Shown: positions 6,855-13,620, counted from the first letter of the stretch. The stretch: 13,620 nt of DNA from Flavobacteriales bacterium (GCA_011524845.1 WTJL01000113.1:1587-15206), one strand, 5' to 3'. Made by a program: numbers and translations. The notes: generated from the sequence alone by a model not told the origin.

Positions 6855-7295
6855 ATGGCCGTGGAGATCAAAAACAAGAAGGCGTCGTACACGTATTTCC
6901 TGACGGACGATTTCACGGCCGGCTTGGTCCTTTCAGGATCCGAAATCAAGTCCATACGGGGAGGGAAGGCGAGCATCACAGAGTCGTACTGTCGGTTTGA
7001 CCAAGGAGAGTTGTGGGTGCACAACATGTACGTGGCCGAATACCCCAACGCTGGGTACATGCCTCAAGATCCTCGCAGAAAACGCAAGTTGTTGCTCCAA
7101 CGGACAGAGTTGAAAAAGCTCGAAAAGAAAGTCAAGGATGTCGGGGTGACCTTGGTGCCCACCTTGCTGTTTGTGGCGTCAAGCGGGTACGCCAAATTGA
7201 AGTTCTCCGTGGCCAAGGGGAAGAAGCTTCACGACAAACGCCAGTCCCTCAAAGACAAGGACATCTCTCGCGACATTGCGCGCATGATGGATTGA
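6855..7295 (+). CDS. smpB: SsrA-binding protein SmpB
   Basis: SmpB binds tmRNA (SsrA) and delivers it to ribosomes stalled on broken mRNAs (trans-translation), acting in the cytoplasm. The 146-residue length is typical. The family's oligonucleotide-binding barrel shows conserved GSEIKSIRGGKASI (28-41), the region around WVHNMYVAEY (54-63), and PRRKRKLLL (73-81). The C-terminal tail KGKKLHDKRQSLKDKD (121-136) is the hallmark segment that inserts into the decoding path of the stalled ribosome. The ATG at 6855 gives the standard N-terminus (MAVEIKNKKA). The gene stands alone: it diverges from add, with 59 bases between the starts, and converges on the hypothetical gene, with only 6 bases between the two stops. 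The tmRNA gene (ssrA) was not seen in this window. Confidence 0.97.
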   Translation: MAVEIKNKKASYTYFLTDDFTAGLVLSGSEIKSIRGGKASITESYCRFDQGELWVHNMYVAEYPNAGYMPQDPRRKRKLLLQRTELKKLEKKVKDVGVTLVPTLLFVASSGYAKLKFSVAKGKKLHDKRQSLKDKDISRDIARMMD

Positions 7296-7301
7296 GAACC
7301 C

Positions 7302-7880
7302 TCAGGCTTGCTCCTCGGAGGGGGCGAGCACCACGCGGTATTGGTCCACGAAGTCTTCCCAGTCCCACAGGAAGTGCTCCATCACTTCGCGCAGGTTTTT
7401 CTGGAGAATGGGGTTGGGCACGTTCATGTCCCTGAAGTAGGGCTCTTGGTGCGCAATCACGCCGTACTTGTAGCACACAGCACGCGTCATGGCCGTCAGC
7501 GTGTTCTTGCTGGGGCGGTTGATTTCCTTCATGAACCCGCGGAATTCTTTCACCTTGCGGGCGAAGGTGTCGGGCGGCAAACCAAGGGCAAACCCAAACT
7601 TGGCGCAGCACCGTTGAATGATGGCGCGGTCCACCCCGGGATCAAAGTGCTTGGGGATCATGCCGAGGTTGGCCGACACGACAATCATCAAAAACTTGCC
7701 GTAGTCGTCGGACGAAAGGTTGGGGGAGGAATCAAACTCAGGGGCGGCGTTGAGGAACTCAGCCACTTGGGGCCAGCCTTGCTCCACCGTCTCGAACGAG
7801 GTGTTGACGAAAATGTTCGCCACCTGTTCGTCGGTGAGTTTTTTCTTTGAAAGCCAGCTGAGTAGTCCCAGGTTCTTCAT
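7302..7880 (-). CDS. Conserved hypothetical protein, soluble and mostly helical
   Basis: I do not recognise a named family for this 192-residue protein, though its style resembles uncharacterised Bacteroidota proteins. It starts MKNLGLLSWLSKKKLTDEQV at the ATG at 7878-7880 and ends VVLAPSEEQA with TGA at 7302-7304. There is no signal peptide or transmembrane segment. A short amphipathic start is followed by mixed alpha-helical sequence with several aromatic and basic stretches, including KFGFALGLPPDTFARKVKEF and a Trp-rich HFLWDWEDFVDQY near the C-terminus. Codon use and GC content look like those of its neighbours, so there is no sign of transfer. It diverges from pyrD across a 119-bp gap. 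A perfect TAnnTTTG element lies 10 nt before the ATG, so it is probably transcribed alone. It converges on smpB. Confidence 0.85.
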   Translation of the reverse strand: MKNLGLLSWLSKKKLTDEQVANIFVNTSFETVEQGWPQVAEFLNAAPEFDSSPNLSSDDYGKFLMIVVSANLGMIPKHFDPGVDRAIIQRCCAKFGFALGLPPDTFARKVKEFRGFMKEINRPSKNTLTAMTRAVCYKYGVIAHQEPYFRDMNVPNPILQKNLREVMEHFLWDWEDFVDQYRVVLAPSEEQA

Positions 7881-7890
7881 CCTTGGGATT

Positions 7891-7898
7891 CAAAGCTA
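7891..7898 (-). promoter_or_regulatory. Putative -7 promoter element (TAGCTTTG) of the hypothetical gene
   Basis: The minus strand reads TAGCTTTG, an exact match to the Bacteroidota -7 consensus TAnnTTTG. It ends 10 nt before the ATG at 7880, implying a leader of roughly 6 nt. No convincing -33 TTTG was found upstream. Confidence 0.5.
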
Positions 7899-7924
7899 GG
7901 CCGCTGTTTTGGAGGGCGGAGGGG

Positions 7925-7939
7925 GCGTTTCGTGAACGC
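7925..7939. repeat. Short inverted repeat GCGTT-N5-AACGC
   Basis: The 5-bp arms are perfect with a 5-base spacer (TCGTG). It sits in the gap between the hypothetical gene and pyrD and touches the first DnaA-box-like site. It may be an operator or a chance palindrome. Confidence 0.25.
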
Positions 7940-7959
7940 TATCCACAGGGTTTTCCACA
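7939..7959 (+). promoter_or_regulatory. Pair of DnaA-box-like 9-mers
   Basis: CTATCCACA (7939-7947) differs from the DnaA box TTATCCACA at one base. TTTTCCACA (7951-7959) fits the relaxed consensus TTWTNCACA exactly. They lie in the same orientation, 12 bases apart start to start, in the 119-bp divergent gap before pyrD. They could bind DnaA for initiation or transcription control. No AT-rich unwinding region is visible beside them. Confidence 0.4.
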
Positions 7960-7987
7960 ACAAGCCCCCCAATCCTCACCCTCGAAT

Positions 7988-7995
7988 TACCTTCG
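7988..7995 (+). promoter_or_regulatory. Putative -7 promoter element of pyrD (leaderless arrangement)
   Basis: The sequence reads TACCTTCG-cgcc-GTG. It has one change from TAnnTTTG and the same 4-nt gap to the start codon as at smpB. Its position also supports GTG 8000 as the pyrD start. Confidence 0.45.
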
Positions 7996-7999
7996 CGCC

Positions 8000-9022
8000 G
8001 TGTACGAAAAAGTCCTGAAACCCCTGTTTTTCCTGATGTCTCCGGAGCGTGCGCACTACGCCGCAATGGATTTGTTGGTCGTGGCGTCGCGCATTCCTGG
8101 TGTGGCGTGGTGGATGCGCAGGAGCGCCGCCAAACGCAACCAGGGCAAGGAAGTGACCGTGGCGGGTTTGACCTTCCCCAACCCTGTGGGATTGGCCGCC
8201 GGATTCGACAAGGATGCGAGGTGGTTGGACGCCCTGGAGATGTTGGGTTTTGGGTTTGTTGAAATTGGAACGGTCACCCCACGGGCGCAAAGCGGAAACC
8301 CTCAGCCCCGGTTGTTCCGTCTCAAGGAAGACCGAGGCATCTTGAACCGCATGGGGTTCAACAACGACGGATTGTATCCCGCAGCCGCGCGGTTGGTGCG
8401 CCGCCCCAAAGGCCTTGTGGTGGGGGGCAACATCGGCAAAAACAAGATCACGCCCAACGAGAAAGCAGTCGACGATTACCTCGCGTGCGTCGATGCGCTG
8501 CACGCACACGTGGATTACTTTGTGGTCAATGTAAGCTCACCCAACACCCCGGGCCTCAGGGAGTTGCAAGACAAGGAGCCGCTGTCGAAACTGCTTCGGG
8601 CTGTGGTGGAACGCAACGCAAACCACCCGGGCCAACGGCCGGTGTTTTTGAAGATTGCCCCGGATTTGACCGACGGTCAACTCGACGACATTGTGGACAT
8701 TGTCCTTGAGGAGAACGTGGACGGTGTGGTGGCGACCAACACCACCATTTCGCGTGACGGGTTGGTCATGCCTGAAGAGGTGGTCAAGGACATGGGGGCA
8801 GGAGGGGTCAGCGGCGCTCCTGTGCGCCACCGGGCCACCGAGGTGGTGAAATACCTGTCCGAAAAAAGCAAGGGCCAATTCCCCATTGTGGGGGTGGGAG
8901 GCATCGACGGTGCGGAAGCCGCCCAGGAAAAATTGGACGCTGGGGCGAGTTTGGTGCAGGTCTATTCCGGCATGATTTACGAAGGGCCAGGATTGCCTGC
9001 CCGCATCGTGAGCGGCCTCTGA
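8000..9022 (+). CDS. pyrD: Dihydroorotate dehydrogenase (quinone), class 2
   Basis: PyrD oxidises dihydroorotate to orotate with FMN and passes electrons to membrane quinones; it is the fourth step of pyrimidine synthesis. The 340-residue length fits class 2. The N-terminal YEKVLKPLFFLMSPERAH segment is the amphipathic quinone-site/membrane helix that defines this class. Core motifs are AAGFDK (66-71), the NRMGFNN segment (116-122), GGNIGKNK (142-149) and NVSSPNTPGLR (177-187) with the catalytic-base Ser180. Near the C-terminus lie KIAPDLTD, TNTTISRDG and VGVGGI. I chose the GTG at 8000 because it gives the usual short M-Y-(E/K) start. The frame is open back to a TTG at 7883, but that extension would read through intergenic sequence with no homology. 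The gene is transcribed alone, converging on the MBL-fold hydrolase gene with 16 bases between the stops. Confidence 0.95.
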   Translation: MYEKVLKPLFFLMSPERAHYAAMDLLVVASRIPGVAWWMRRSAAKRNQGKEVTVAGLTFPNPVGLAAGFDKDARWLDALEMLGFGFVEIGTVTPRAQSGNPQPRLFRLKEDRGILNRMGFNNDGLYPAAARLVRRPKGLVVGGNIGKNKITPNEKAVDDYLACVDALHAHVDYFVVNVSSPNTPGLRELQDKEPLSKLLRAVVERNANHPGQRPVFLKIAPDLTDGQLDDIVDIVLEENVDGVVATNTTISRDGLVMPEEVVKDMGAGGVSGAPVRHRATEVVKYLSEKSKGQFPIVGVGGIDGAEAAQEKLDAGASLVQVYSGMIYEGPGLPARIVSGL

Positions 9023-9038
9023 CGGGCCCCGCTGGGCA

Positions 9039-9905
9039 TCAGCCCATCAAGTCCTTCCAAGTGGGTGCAGCCTCGGCGAGGCGAACTCCTTTCTCAGTGT
9101 GCTGAACCGTGCAAGCGGCATGCACGGCGTCGTGCTCCAGGAACAAGACCCACTCTTCATCCGCCGCAGTGTCCAAGAACAGCTTCTTTTCTTCCAGGGT
9201 GAGAAGAGGACGGGTGTCGTAGCCCATGACATAGGCCAAGGGAATGTGGCCTGTGCTGGGCAGCAAGTCGGCCATGAACGCCATCGTCCGGCCTTCAGGA
9301 GTTCGCAGCAAAGGGATCATTTGGCTCTCGGTGTGGCCGTCCGCGAAAAAGACATCCCACCCTTCGATGCCCATGACGTTCTGGGATACGCGGCCGTCAC
9401 GCTGAACCATGCGGAGCTGCCCACTTTCTTGCAGGGGCATCATGTTCTCCGCGAGGAACGAGGCTTTTTCCCGAGCGTTTGGTTCCATGGCCCATGCCCA
9501 ATGGGCGTCGTTGGACCAGTAGGTGGCGTTGGGAAACGTAGTGACGAGCGTGCCGTCCGCCCGCCGAATGACGCCGCCGCCCACATGGTCGAAGTGGAGG
9601 TGGGTCAAAAAAACGTCCGTGACGTCGTCTCTTGAAAACCCTGCCGCGCGCAAGCTGGAGTCCAAAGAGTGTTCGCCGTGCAAGTGGTAGTGGCTGAAGA
9701 ATTTCTCCGATTGCTTGTCGCCGATGCCGCAGTCCACGAGCACCAGCCGGTTGCCCACTTCCACCAAGAGGGACCGCATGGCCCAGGTGCACAGGTTGTT
9801 GTTGTCCGGAGGGTTGGTCCGCGTCCACAATTGTTGAGGAACCACGCCAAACATGGCGCCGCCATCCAGCTTGAAATTCCCGGTGTGAATGGTGTGCAAT
9901 CGCAT
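9039..9905 (-). CDS. MBL-fold metallo-hydrolase
   Basis: This is a 288-residue metallo-beta-lactamase-fold protein. The metal-binding motif is THLHFDHVGG (101-110), with H102, H104, D106 and H107. Further ligands are likely the His in FADGHTESQ, the Asp in FMADLLPSTGH, and the His in FLEHDAVH. The start MRLHTIHTGNFKLDGGAMFG and the NNNLCTWAMRSLLVE segment match a widespread Bacteroidota subfamily I know only as 'MBL fold metallo-hydrolase'. It resembles the lactonase-type branch, but the substrate is unknown. There is no signal peptide, so it is inferred to be cytoplasmic. The start at 9905 is chosen over an open extension to 10019, which would add 38 residues and overlap purB. A TACCTTGG box ends 4 nt before this ATG. 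The gene diverges from purB with 59 bases between the starts. Confidence 0.9.
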   Translation of the reverse strand: MRLHTIHTGNFKLDGGAMFGVVPQQLWTRTNPPDNNNLCTWAMRSLLVEVGNRLVLVDCGIGDKQSEKFFSHYHLHGEHSLDSSLRAAGFSRDDVTDVFLTHLHFDHVGGGVIRRADGTLVTTFPNATYWSNDAHWAWAMEPNAREKASFLAENMMPLQESGQLRMVQRDGRVSQNVMGIEGWDVFFADGHTESQMIPLLRTPEGRTMAFMADLLPSTGHIPLAYVMGYDTRPLLTLEEKKLFLDTAADEEWVLFLEHDAVHAACTVQHTEKGVRLAEAAPTWKDLMG

Positions 9906-9909
9906 GGCC

Positions 9910-9917
9910 CCAAGGTA
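9910..9917 (-). promoter_or_regulatory. Putative -7 promoter element of the MBL-fold gene (leaderless arrangement)
   Basis: The minus strand reads TACCTTGG-ggcc-ATG, one change from TAnnTTTG, with the same 4-nt gap to the start as at smpB and pyrD. Confidence 0.45.
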
Positions 9918-9939
9918 GCCACGGCTTGTCCCAGTTGAG

Positions 9940-9947
9940 TACCTTTG
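9940..9947 (+). promoter_or_regulatory. Putative -7 promoter element (TACCTTTG) of purB
   Basis: This is an exact match to TAnnTTTG, ending 17 nt before the purB ATG and giving a predicted leader of about 13 nt. No Shine-Dalgarno sequence lies in that leader. No -33 TTTG at standard spacing was found. Confidence 0.5.
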
Positions 9948-9964
9948 GGCTTTGATTCCAGCAC

Positions 9965-11317
9965 ATGCTTGACGCCATTTCTCCCGTCGACGGCCGGTAC
10001 CGCCGTCACACCGCTTCACTCTCTCCTTGGATGTCTGAATTTGGCCTCATCCACCACCGCGTGGAGGTGGAAGTGGAATATTTCTTGGCTCTGGTGGCCA
10101 TGCCTCTGCCTCAATTGGCGGATTTCCCTCAAGACAAGGTGGAGCCGTTTCGAGAGGTGTACCGCGCGTTCTCGCAAGAAGATGCGCAATGGGTCAAAGA
10201 CAAGGAGCGTGTCACCAACCACGACGTCAAGGCTGTGGAGTACTTCGTCAAGGAGGCCATGGAGCAACTGGGCGTGGGGGCTTGGAAAGAATTTGTCCAC
10301 TTTGGCTTGACCTCTCAAGACGTGAACAACACGGCTGTGCCGCTCTCGTTGAAACGTGCCACTGAACAGGTGGTGTTGCCGTTGCTCGACGAGACAATTG
10401 CGGATCTGGCGAACCTGGCAGTGGAGTGGAAAGACGTGCCCATGTTGGCGCGCACCCACGGCCAGCCTGCATCTCCCGTCACCCTTGGAAAGGAGTTTCA
10501 GGTGTTTGTGGACCGGTTGCGCGGACAGCGAGAAGCGTTGGCCGGGGCCACGTACGCCGCGAAATTTGGAGGTGCCACAGGGCAGTTCAATGCCCACCAC
10601 GTGGCTTACCCGGACGTGGATTGGCCTGCCTTTGGACAAGCATTTGTGGAAACCACCTTGGGCTTGACGCGGACCCCGGTGACCACTCAGATTGAGCCGT
10701 ACGACCACTTGGCGGCGTGGTGCGACGCCCTGCGTCGCATTCACACGGTGCTGATGGACTTGGACAAGGACGTGTGGACCTACATCTCCATGGACTACTT
10801 CAAGCAAAAGATTGTGGCTGGAGAAGTGGGGTCGTCTGCGATGCCACACAAAGTCAATCCCATCGATTTTGAAAACAGCGAAGGCAACCTCGGGGTGGCC
10901 AACGCCCTCCTGGCGCACTTTGCCGAGAAGTTGCCCATTTCACGGTTGCAGCGTGACTTGACCGACAGCACGGTCCTTCGAAATCTTGGAGTACCTCTTG
11001 GGCACAGCGTGATCGCGATGAACGCCACCCGCAAAGGGCTTGGCAAACTCGTCCTCAACGAAGCCAAGTTGGCGTCAGATCTCGAGGCCAATTGGGCCAT
11101 CGTGGCGGAGGCCATTCAGACCATTTTGCGCCGCGAGGCTTACCCTGAACCATACGAGGCATTGAAGGCCTTGACCCGAACGCACGGTGCCATCACCCCA
11201 GCAGTCATGGCGGAGTTCATCGACGGCTTGGACGTGGGAGAGGGGGTGAAGGCTGAGCTCCGCGCGATCACCCCAGCGAACTACCTCGGCTTCGCGTCTC
11301 AACTTGCGCGTGGATGA
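9965..11317 (+). CDS. purB: Adenylosuccinate lyase
   Basis: PurB splits SAICAR to AICAR and adenylosuccinate to AMP, releasing fumarate each time, in purine synthesis. It is a cytoplasmic homotetramer of the fumarase/aspartase superfamily. The 450-residue protein is of the longer E. coli-like type. It begins LDAISPVDGRY and carries TSQDVNNTA (116-124), MLARTHGQPASP (160-171, with H165 the likely general acid) and the signature loop GSSAMPHKVNPIDFENSEGN (289-308), in which Ser290 or Ser291 is the catalytic base. LQRDLTDSTVLRNLG follows, as in the E. coli enzyme. The ATG at 9965 gives the standard N-terminus. The stop TGA overlaps the ATG of the downstream ABC exporter (11314-11317), so the two are probably translated together although their functions are unrelated. 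Confidence 0.97.
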   Translation: MLDAISPVDGRYRRHTASLSPWMSEFGLIHHRVEVEVEYFLALVAMPLPQLADFPQDKVEPFREVYRAFSQEDAQWVKDKERVTNHDVKAVEYFVKEAMEQLGVGAWKEFVHFGLTSQDVNNTAVPLSLKRATEQVVLPLLDETIADLANLAVEWKDVPMLARTHGQPASPVTLGKEFQVFVDRLRGQREALAGATYAAKFGGATGQFNAHHVAYPDVDWPAFGQAFVETTLGLTRTPVTTQIEPYDHLAAWCDALRRIHTVLMDLDKDVWTYISMDYFKQKIVAGEVGSSAMPHKVNPIDFENSEGNLGVANALLAHFAEKLPISRLQRDLTDSTVLRNLGVPLGHSVIAMNATRKGLGKLVLNEAKLASDLEANWAIVAEAIQTILRREAYPEPYEALKALTRTHGAITPAVMAEFIDGLDVGEGVKAELRAITPANYLGFASQLARG

Positions 11318-13137
11318 AGGCCATTTGGGCCTTGCTTCCTTTGATCAAGCACCAGCGCGGCAGCGTGGTGCTGATGGGCGTGTTGCATGCTTTGAGCGCC
11401 GTCTTGAACTTGTTCACCTTCTTGTCGGTGGTGCCGTTTTTGCGGATTTTGTTTGGGTCGACTTCGGTCCAAGACACACCAGGAGAAGGGGCGATTGCCG
11501 AGGTGAGCTTGGCCTTTGATGGGTTTGTCCAAACCCACGGTTCCTCTTACGCTCTCGCGGTGTTGTGCGGCGCCATGGTGGTGTTGGCCCTCCTGAAGAA
11601 TGGGGTGCACTATACCGCCCTATACATGATGGCCGGCATTCGAACTGGCGTCAGCCGAGACCTGCGGCAAGAACTGTATGAGCGTCTGTTGGGGATGCCC
11701 ATGGCTTGGTTTTCGGAGTCCAAACGCGGAGACGTGATGAGCCGCTTCACGCACGACTTGATGGAAGTGGAGCACTCGGTCATTGGCTCGTTGGAAGCCT
11801 TGCTGAAGGCGCCGTTGATGATCGTGGTCAGTTTGGCCACCCTCGTGGCACTGAGCTGGAAATTGACCTTGTTTGCTTTTGTGCTTTTGCCCGTGACGGG
11901 CGCCTTGATCAGCCGCTGGTCCAAGAGGTTGAAGCGTCATGCCCAGTTGGGCAAGGAAGAACTCGGCCAACTGGTGTCGGTGCTTGAGGAGACGCTTCTT
12001 GGCATGCGCATCGTGAAGGCCTTCAACGCCGAAACCCAATTCACGGAAGCGTACGGTGCCCGCAACCATGGGCATTTCAAAGCCATGCGCCGCATGCACC
12101 GACGCGAGAGCATGTCCTCGCCCATGAGCGAGGTGATTTCGCTGTCGGTGATGGCGTTGCTGTTGGCGTTTGGAGGCAGTTTGGTGCTCTCGGGCGATTC
12201 AGCGTTGTCAGGCGATTGGTTCATCGGGTACCTCGTGGTGTTCTCCCAAATCATTCCCCCCGCCCGGTCGCTTTCCGATGGATGGTTCAGGGTGTCCAAA
12301 GGCGCGGCGTCGCTCGAACGCCTTCAGGCTCTTTTTGAAGATGTCGAGGCGCCGGAAGCCGATTTGGGTTCAGAAGGAGCTGAGGCGCCACGGTTGAAAG
12401 AGGCCTTGAAGTTTGAGAACGTGACCTACCGCTACCCAGGGCAGGGGGTGCCGGCCTTGAAGGACTTCACCTTGACCATTCCCGCAGGCAAGGTGGTGGC
12501 CCTGGTGGGGCTCAGTGGCTCTGGCAAAACCACGGCAGCCCACCTCTTGTCCAAGTTCGCCAACCCGGAGGAAGGCAGGTTGACCCTGGATGGCTTGGAC
12601 GTCCGGACCATGTCGGGCAAGTCGTGGAGGTCTCGGTTGGCGGTCGTGACGCAAGACGCGGTGCTGTTTCAAGGAACCATTGCAGACAACATCGTGCTGG
12701 GCGATCCCCATCCCAACGCCGACCGCGTTCGCCAAGCAGCAGAGGCCGCCCATGTCATGGAGTTTGCTGCGGCACTTCCCGAGGGGTTGAACGCTCAGGT
12801 GGGAGACAGCGGAGGCAAGCTCAGTGGGGGGCAGCGTCAACGGGTGGCGCTCGCGCGTGCGTTGTACCGCGATTCGGACGTGTTGTTGCTCGACGAGGCC
12901 ACCTCGGCCCTCGATGCAAGCTCCGAATCGTTGGTGCAGAAGGCGCTGGGGGATGCGGTGGAGGGACGCACCGTTGTGGTCATTGCCCACAGGATGTCCA
13001 CCATTCGCGACGCCGACGTCATCGCCGTGATGGAGGCGGGGCAGGTCGTCGAACAAGGCAGCCACGAAGAGCTCCTTGCCCTGGGTGGCCGTTACGCCGA
13101 GTTGCATCGCCTGCAGCAGGGCGAACACTCCAACTGA
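11314..13137 (+). CDS. MsbA-like ABC exporter, fused permease and ATPase
   Basis: This 607-residue half-transporter of the inner membrane probably works as a homodimer. Residues ~1-330 form the type 1 exporter transmembrane domain. Hydrophobic stretches lie near 17-47, 80-104, 165-182, 183-200, 275-293 and 302-316, and EETLLGMRIVKAFNAE (225-240) is the usual intracellular coupling segment. Residues ~365-600 are the ATPase: Walker A GLSGSGKT (399-406), Q-loop Gln447 in VTQDAVLF, signature LSGGQ (503-507), Walker B VLLLDEATSALD (523-534) and the H-loop His559 in VIAHRMSTI. All catalytic residues are intact. The fold resembles lipid A/phospholipid flippases such as MsbA, but close relatives also export peptides and drugs, so the substrate is not assigned. 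The ATG overlaps the purB stop (ATGA). Confidence 0.93.
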   Translation: MKAIWALLPLIKHQRGSVVLMGVLHALSAVLNLFTFLSVVPFLRILFGSTSVQDTPGEGAIAEVSLAFDGFVQTHGSSYALAVLCGAMVVLALLKNGVHYTALYMMAGIRTGVSRDLRQELYERLLGMPMAWFSESKRGDVMSRFTHDLMEVEHSVIGSLEALLKAPLMIVVSLATLVALSWKLTLFAFVLLPVTGALISRWSKRLKRHAQLGKEELGQLVSVLEETLLGMRIVKAFNAETQFTEAYGARNHGHFKAMRRMHRRESMSSPMSEVISLSVMALLLAFGGSLVLSGDSALSGDWFIGYLVVFSQIIPPARSLSDGWFRVSKGAASLERLQALFEDVEAPEADLGSEGAEAPRLKEALKFENVTYRYPGQGVPALKDFTLTIPAGKVVALVGLSGSGKTTAAHLLSKFANPEEGRLTLDGLDVRTMSGKSWRSRLAVVTQDAVLFQGTIADNIVLGDPHPNADRVRQAAEAAHVMEFAAALPEGLNAQVGDSGGKLSGGQRQRVALARALYRDSDVLLLDEATSALDASSESLVQKALGDAVEGRTVVVIAHRMSTIRDADVIAVMEAGQVVEQGSHEELLALGGRYAELHRLQQGEHSN

Positions 13138-13174
13138 GCGCCACCTGAGTGACAGCGACTTCGAGGAATCGCCT

Positions 13175-13182
13175 CACCTTTG
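13175..13182 (+). promoter_or_regulatory. Putative -7 promoter element of the DUF983 gene (degenerate)
   Basis: The sequence reads CACCTTTG-tgtc-ATG. It keeps the CTTTG part of TAnnTTTG but has C in place of the first T, and has the same 4-nt gap to the start codon. It lies in the 49-bp gap after the ABC exporter gene. Confidence 0.35.
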
Positions 13183-13186
13183 TGTC

Positions 13187-13570
13187 ATGCCTCGTTTGTC
13201 TTGGATTTTGCGCAACCGATGTCCCCGATGCGGGAAGGGAGAACTGTTTGTTCACGCCAATGCCTACAACCTGCGCCACACGGCCCGCATGAATGCTTCT
13301 TGCGCAGCGTGCGGGGAGGACTTTGGGCGGGAACCAGGGTTTTACTTCGGGGCAGCGTACGTCAGCTACGCCTTGACGGTGGCCCTTTGGATTGCCGTGC
13401 TTGTGGCGCTCATGTGCTTCGATGCATGGGGGTGGATGGAGTTTGGGATGTTCACCCATCCTGGAACCTTTCTCGTGACGGGCATCACTTTGCTGCTGGT
13501 GTTGCTTCCCGTGATTTACAGGTTGAGTCGGTCGTTGTGGATCGCCATGTTCACCTGGGGTGAGACATGA
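13187..13570 (+). CDS. DUF983 family zinc-ribbon membrane protein
   Basis: This is a 127-residue protein. Its N-terminal half holds two Cys pairs, CPRC (12-15) and CAAC (39-42), which together look like a zinc ribbon; the first sits in RNRCPRCGKGELF. PGFYFGAAYVSYAL (50-63) leads into the first transmembrane helix (~57-79), and a second lies at ~94-112, followed by YRLSRSLWIAMF. This is the layout of DUF983 proteins in Bacteroidota, which are small inner-membrane proteins of unknown function. The start at 13187 is chosen because the family begins just before the zinc ribbon. The frame is open upstream to 13076, but that part overlaps the ABC exporter gene in another frame. It ends directly before a terminator. 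It could be cotranscribed with purB and the exporter. Confidence 0.9.
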   Translation: MPRLSWILRNRCPRCGKGELFVHANAYNLRHTARMNASCAACGEDFGREPGFYFGAAYVSYALTVALWIAVLVALMCFDAWGWMEFGMFTHPGTFLVTGITLLLVLLPVIYRLSRSLWIAMFTWGET

Positions 13571-13605
13571 AAAAAGGGACCCTCACGTTTGAGGTGTCCC
13601 TTTAA
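13571..13605 (+). terminator. Hairpin terminator after the DUF983 gene
   Basis: Arm AAAGGGAC-CCTCA (13573-13585), loop CGTT, then TGAGG and GTCCCTTT (to 13603) with one bulged T at 13595. The T-run on the plus strand is short (TTTAA). On the minus strand the hairpin would be followed by a run of Ts, so it may also end a minus-strand gene lying beyond the window. Confidence 0.75.
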
Positions 13606-13620
13606 CCAAATCGCCTGATT

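Noticed and set aside
5890..6903. 337-codon plus-strand open frame opposite add
   Set aside because: It is antisense to the deaminase, whose metal site is intact, and also runs across the smpB start.
7299..7322. CCCTC...GAGGG inverted repeat at the smpB/hypothetical convergent stops as a terminator
   Set aside because: The stem is short, the loop long, there is no T-run, and most of it lies inside the hypothetical gene.
9033..9046. Hairpin TGGGC-ATCA-GCCCA between pyrD and the MBL-fold gene as a terminator
   Set aside because: The 5-bp stem has no T-run on either strand and overlaps the last codons and stop of the MBL-fold gene.
10016..10918. 300-codon minus-strand open frame opposite purB
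   Set aside because: It is antisense to an intact PurB signature; the translation has no domain features.

Overview
The window looks like a piece of a GC-rich Bacteroidota chromosome, probably a Flavobacteriales-type lineage. Three observations support this. Two secreted proteins end in type IX secretion (T9SS) type A sorting domains. Secreted proteins carry the 'GC(T/L)DPxAxNY...C' repeats and a SprB-like repeat common in that phylum. Start codons lack Shine-Dalgarno sequences and are instead preceded by variants of the Bacteroidota -7 promoter element TAnnTTTG. No species can be named from the sequence.

Layout, left to right. Positions 1-549 (+) hold the 3' end of a secreted protein with a beta-sandwich-like domain, a Cys-rich repeat and one C-terminal dockerin-type EF-hand. 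Convergent to it on the minus strand is a two-gene unit: a PaaG-type enoyl-CoA hydratase/isomerase (849-1628) and a small DUF551-like protein (568-852), joined by an ATGA overlap. Next is a three-gene minus-strand unit: adenosine deaminase (5779-6795), then two tandem arylsulfotransferase-like T9SS cargo proteins (4118-5782 and 1712-4093). It ends at a clear hairpin terminator (1656-1686). smpB (6855-7295, +) diverges from add. A conserved hypothetical gene (7302-7880, -) converges on smpB and diverges from pyrD (8000-9022, +). A metallo-beta-lactamase-fold hydrolase (9039-9905, -) diverges from purB (9965-11317, +). purB overlaps by ATGA an MsbA-like ABC exporter (11314-13137, +). A DUF983 membrane protein (13187-13570, +) and a terminator close the window. 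No stretch longer than about 120 bases lacks a gene. No RNA genes, insertion sequences or CRISPR arrays were seen.

The genes are a mix of housekeeping functions (trans-translation, pyrimidine and purine synthesis, purine salvage, CoA-ester chemistry, export) and accessory secreted proteins, not one pathway.

The strongest unexplained signal is regulatory. Six genes that are not overlapped by an upstream gene carry a variant of TA(A/C)CTT(S)(S) ending exactly 4 nt before the start codon. If this is the -7/-10 element, transcription would begin at the start codon itself, giving leaderless mRNAs. Two further genes have a perfect TAnnTTTG at longer spacing, and the three ATGA-coupled genes lack the motif. 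A second signal is a pair of DnaA-box-like 9-mers between the hypothetical gene and pyrD, where gene orientation switches from mostly minus to mostly plus.
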